From positions 1 through 7,367 of the forward strand of contig JAFYFR010000003.1 of assembly GCA_017543645.1 (NCBI GenBank): a stretch of DNA of 7,367 nucleotides, written 5' to 3'. The position numbers and the translations under genes were made by a program. Below are positions 5,556 to 7,367 of this stretch, one piece after another. Source of the stretch: Bacteroidales bacterium. Its GTDB lineage: Bacteria > Bacteroidota > Bacteroidia > Bacteroidales > UBA3824. The notes beneath the pieces are model-generated. The model was not told where the DNA came from and searched no databases. It was given only the letters and a program-made list of their open reading frames with translations. Each line of letters begins with the position of its first letter. Within the stretch, counting starts at the first letter, position 1.

Positions 5556-6422
5556 TTATAGATTAGCAATCTCATTGGCGGTAAGATTTGTAAAATCTGC
5601 AATCGTATCTATATCAACCCCTCGGTTTTTCATCTTGCGCGCAATTGCTTCGGCTTTGTTTTTTTCACCCTCAATGCGTCCCTCCGCACGACCCTCTGCA
5701 CGACCCTCTGCGCGTTCGTGTTCCATCGCGGATTTTTCGGTGCTGACATTAAGCCAATACTCGTTGTAGGCTATCAGTTCGGCATCGGTAAAGGCGGATG
5801 TTCTTAATATATCCAATGCTTCGGCGGTTTCGGGATTCTCTATAAGTTCTGGCAATGCGTCTGTGGTGTTTTCATCAATTTCAGTAAGAAATTTGAGCCA
5901 CAAATCGTGCATCTTTTTTTCGGCTCGGTTTTGGGGCTTATATTTTGGAAGTTGGATAAAAACCATCGACAGATCTGTATGGACATCGTCGGGATGGTTT
6001 TTGTTGTAAATATAATACTCCTGAATATATTCATCTCCATAATCAAACGCCTTAACATCGTTGACAAGACATAAGGCATACACGTTGTGCAGATTCCCGA
6101 ACGACATTCCCTTTTTGAGTTGCTTGGTATAAACGGATGCAGCATTGAACAGCGTGCGAGAGAAAAACTCTGTATTCCAATACGACTGCATCTCAACTAT
6201 GAACCTTCGGTCGTAGTTGTCGGTACAATAAACATCCACAATAGAATACTTCTTACCAGGATTGTCGGGAATGTTTTCGGACGAGAGGTATTCCACACTT
6301 TTGATTTCCATACCATCGGGCAACGGCAAAAGGGCATTCAAAAGGCTCATTACCAAATTTTTGTGCTGACCAAAAATTTTTTTGAATGTCAAATCGGCTT
6401 TTGGATCTAAATATTTCGACAT
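5556..6422 (-). CDS. Rpn-family PD-(D/E)XK nuclease / putative transposase, copy 2
   Basis: A 288-residue Rpn-family protein, a distant paralogue of the one at 1807-2808. It opens MSKYLDPKADLTFKKIFG. The core has Asp63 in VDVYC and Glu77-x-Gln79 in FIVEMQ, so the nuclease site appears intact. After a middle domain (FIQLPKYKP near 160-170, LWLKFLTEI) comes an RAEG repeat (about 237-252). It ends with the conserved tail ARKMKNRG and DFTNLTANEIANL, which parallels copy 1. An in-frame ATG eight codons upstream (6446) falls inside the -7 box, so 6422 is preferred. Copy 1 is 45 residues longer. The two share motifs but little continuous sequence, so they look like separate acquisitions or an old duplication. 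Gene order on this strand is symporter, rpn copy 2, 61-residue gene, glycosyltransferase. Confidence 0.9.
   Translation of the reverse strand: MSKYLDPKADLTFKKIFGQHKNLVMSLLNALLPLPDGMEIKSVEYLSSENIPDNPGKKYSIVDVYCTDNYDRRFIVEMQSYWNTEFFSRTLFNAASVYTKQLKKGMSFGNLHNVYALCLVNDVKAFDYGDEYIQEYYIYNKNHPDDVHTDLSMVFIQLPKYKPQNRAEKKMHDLWLKFLTEIDENTTDALPELIENPETAEALDILRTSAFTDAELIAYNEYWLNVSTEKSAMEHERAEGRAEGRAEGRIEGEKNKAEAIARKMKNRGVDIDTIADFTNLTANEIANL
5664..5711 (-). repeat. 12-base in-frame coding repeat (RAEG) in rpn copy 2
   Basis: Four consecutive 12-base units code for AEGR, AEGR, AEGR and IEGE. The two at 5700-5711 and 5688-5699 are identical (GCAGAGGGTCGT on the minus strand), the third (5676-5687) differs at three positions, and the fourth (5664-5675) is diverged. 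Identical adjacent units can expand or contract by slippage without changing the reading frame. Confidence 0.85.
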
Positions 6423-6443
6423 AACGCATTTGATTATTTGTGG

Positions 6444-6451
6444 CAAATATA
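6444..6451 (-). promoter_or_regulatory. -7 box of rpn copy 2
   Basis: TATATTTG on the minus strand (6451-6444) fits TAnnTTTG. No clear TTTG is present at -33. The start of transcription would be near 6437, about 15 bases before the ATG at 6422, which supports that start. No GC-rich terminator hairpin separates it from the symporter gene that ends at 6505, so read-through is possible. Confidence 0.55.
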
Positions 6452-6504
6452 ATAAAAAACAGAGAATAATAATACTATTATCGTTTTTTTGTATTTGCGA
6501 TATT

Positions 6505-7367
6505 CTATTCCTTACGTTTACATTTCACCCCACTAATCCACAATCCCAATGCCGTGATTGCGCCGTTGAGTAGCAAAAGTTCATAACCCATTTTGTAGCC
6601 GTTGAACCACGCTTCGCTGTTGAGACTGATTACAAGGCAGATAAGGGGCGAAAGTATGCAGATGAGCGGCACAAGGCGGTCGCGGACAGGGCGTTTTGAA
6701 TATAGTCCGTAAAAATACAAGCCGAGCAAGGGTCCGTAGGTGTAACTTGCCACCACGTAAACCGCTTCAATTACGCTTGTGCTGCCTATCGCCTTAAAAA
6801 GATAGATAATCACACCCATTACTAATGCGTTGATAATATGCACTTTTTGACGTGTACGGCGGAGACTCTCTTCGTTGCCTTTTTTGTCGGCACGGAGAAT
6901 GTCGATGGTTACCGAAGTGGTGAGTGCGGTTACCGCACTTCCTGCCGAAGAGAACGCCGCAGCCACAAGTCCGAGGATAAATAGCACGCCTACCGCTGCG
7001 GGCAAGAAAGGCACGCCGTCGGCATTGGTGGCAGTGGCAAGGTATGGGAAAAGTTCGTCGCTTTTGAGTGCGTTACCCTGAATATCAGTGAGTGCGCCGT
7101 TGGTAAAAAGTCCCAACTGAGCAGCATAATTATAAAGGAGTATGCCGAGCGCAAGAAACAAGAGGTTAACCGGCAGAAAACCAAAACCATAACTGATAAC
7201 ATTCTTTTGAGCGTCTTTGAGAGTGCGGCACGAGAGGTTTTTCTGCATCATATCCTGATCTAATCCCGTCATTGCAATGGTGGTGAACATTCCGGCAAGA
7301 AACTGCTTGAAAAAGAATCGTTTATCGTTGTAATCAGAGAAGAACCACGTGTCGGACATTTCGCTCG
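6505..7367 (-). CDS. sodium/solute symporter (SSS family), carboxyl part, runs off right edge
   Basis: An open frame enters from the right edge and stops at the TAG at 6507-6505. About 286 codons are visible, roughly the last half of an SSS transporter, which couples inward sodium to uptake of a solute such as a sugar, amino acid or organic acid. The substrate cannot be told. The stretch FFKQFLAGMFTTIAMTGLDQ with DMMQKNLSCRTLKDAQKN is characteristic of the Bacteroidota branch. Membrane helices lie, counting from the Met at 7359, at about 20-36, 54-79, 120-148, 174-191, 195-220, 227-245 and 257-277. The segment AAFSSAGSAVTALTTSVTID (about 134-153) corresponds to the sodium-binding helix. The protein ends with a Lys/Arg-rich cytoplasmic tail. 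The Met at 7359 is internal, not the start: the frame stays open to the edge and family homology continues upstream. Confidence 0.9.
   Translation of the reverse strand, partial: SEMSDTWFFSDYNDKRFFFKQFLAGMFTTIAMTGLDQDMMQKNLSCRTLKDAQKNVISYGFGFLPVNLLFLALGILLYNYAAQLGLFTNGALTDIQGNALKSDELFPYLATATNADGVPFLPAAVGVLFILGLVAAAFSSAGSAVTALTTSVTIDILRADKKGNEESLRRTRQKVHIINALVMGVIIYLFKAIGSTSVIEAVYVVASYTYGPLLGLYFYGLYSKRPVRDRLVPLICILSPLICLVISLNSEAWFNGYKMGYELLLLNGAITALGLWISGVKCKRKE

Noticed and set aside
6923..6939. Palindrome with 8-base arms (AGTGCGGT-T-ACCGCACT)
   Set aside because: The loop is a single base, it lies inside a conserved membrane helix of the symporter, and there is no T-run, so it is neither a terminator nor a likely operator.
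6901..6960. Gly where many SSS transporters have Asp in the sodium-site helix (SSAGSAVT)
   Set aside because: I cannot rule out that this Gly is normal for the Bacteroidota subfamily. The rest of the helix is intact, so it is not evidence of inactivation.

Overview
The window looks like a chromosomal segment from a member of the Bacteroidota, probably Bacteroidales. The evidence is internal. Five starts are preceded by the Bacteroidota -7 box TAnnTTTG, three of them with a TTG/TTTG at about -33. Shine-Dalgarno sites are mostly absent. The holB-ricT pair, the long cysteine-rich RicT amino end, the SSS symporter and the paired Rpn/PD-(D/E)XK proteins are also typical of that phylum. No rRNA, tRNA, CRISPR array or intact insertion sequence was found.

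Layout from left to right. Positions 1-1743 (minus strand) hold a housekeeping pair: holB (DNA polymerase III delta prime), followed 33 bases downstream by the first 186 codons of ricT (PSP1 family), which runs off the left edge. Positions 1769-1810 hold the holB promoter and a short AT-rich tandem repeat. Positions 1807-2808 (minus) encode a first Rpn-family nuclease with its own promoter. The 695-base gap 2809-3503 is full of degenerate repeats: a 9-base periodic tract, then two runs of one 42-base repeat family in opposite orientations. Positions 3504-4241 hold the only plus-strand gene, a helical protein resembling DUF6261. It converges on and overlaps by 47 bases a membrane-anchored family 2 glycosyltransferase (4195-5298, minus). 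That gene follows a 61-residue charged protein by only 2 bases. Positions 5556-6422 (minus) encode a second, diverged Rpn protein. Positions 6505-7367 hold the carboxyl half of a sodium/solute symporter that enters from the right edge.

How they fit together: holB-ricT is a conserved housekeeping operon. The 61-residue gene and the glycosyltransferase form a two-gene operon that is probably translationally coupled. The rest looks like accessory genes inserted between housekeeping blocks. The Rpn proteins belong to a nuclease family linked to recombination and, in enterobacteria, to phage defence. Both have a short-period Gly/Glu repeat before a conserved small helical carboxyl end. Both also have an in-frame Met near that repeat, which could allow an internally started short product. 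The leads most worth following are these possible internal products, the inverted 42-base repeats, the near-identical start contexts of rpn copy 1 and the 61-residue gene, and the convergent overlap. No complete new system can be demonstrated from the sequence alone.
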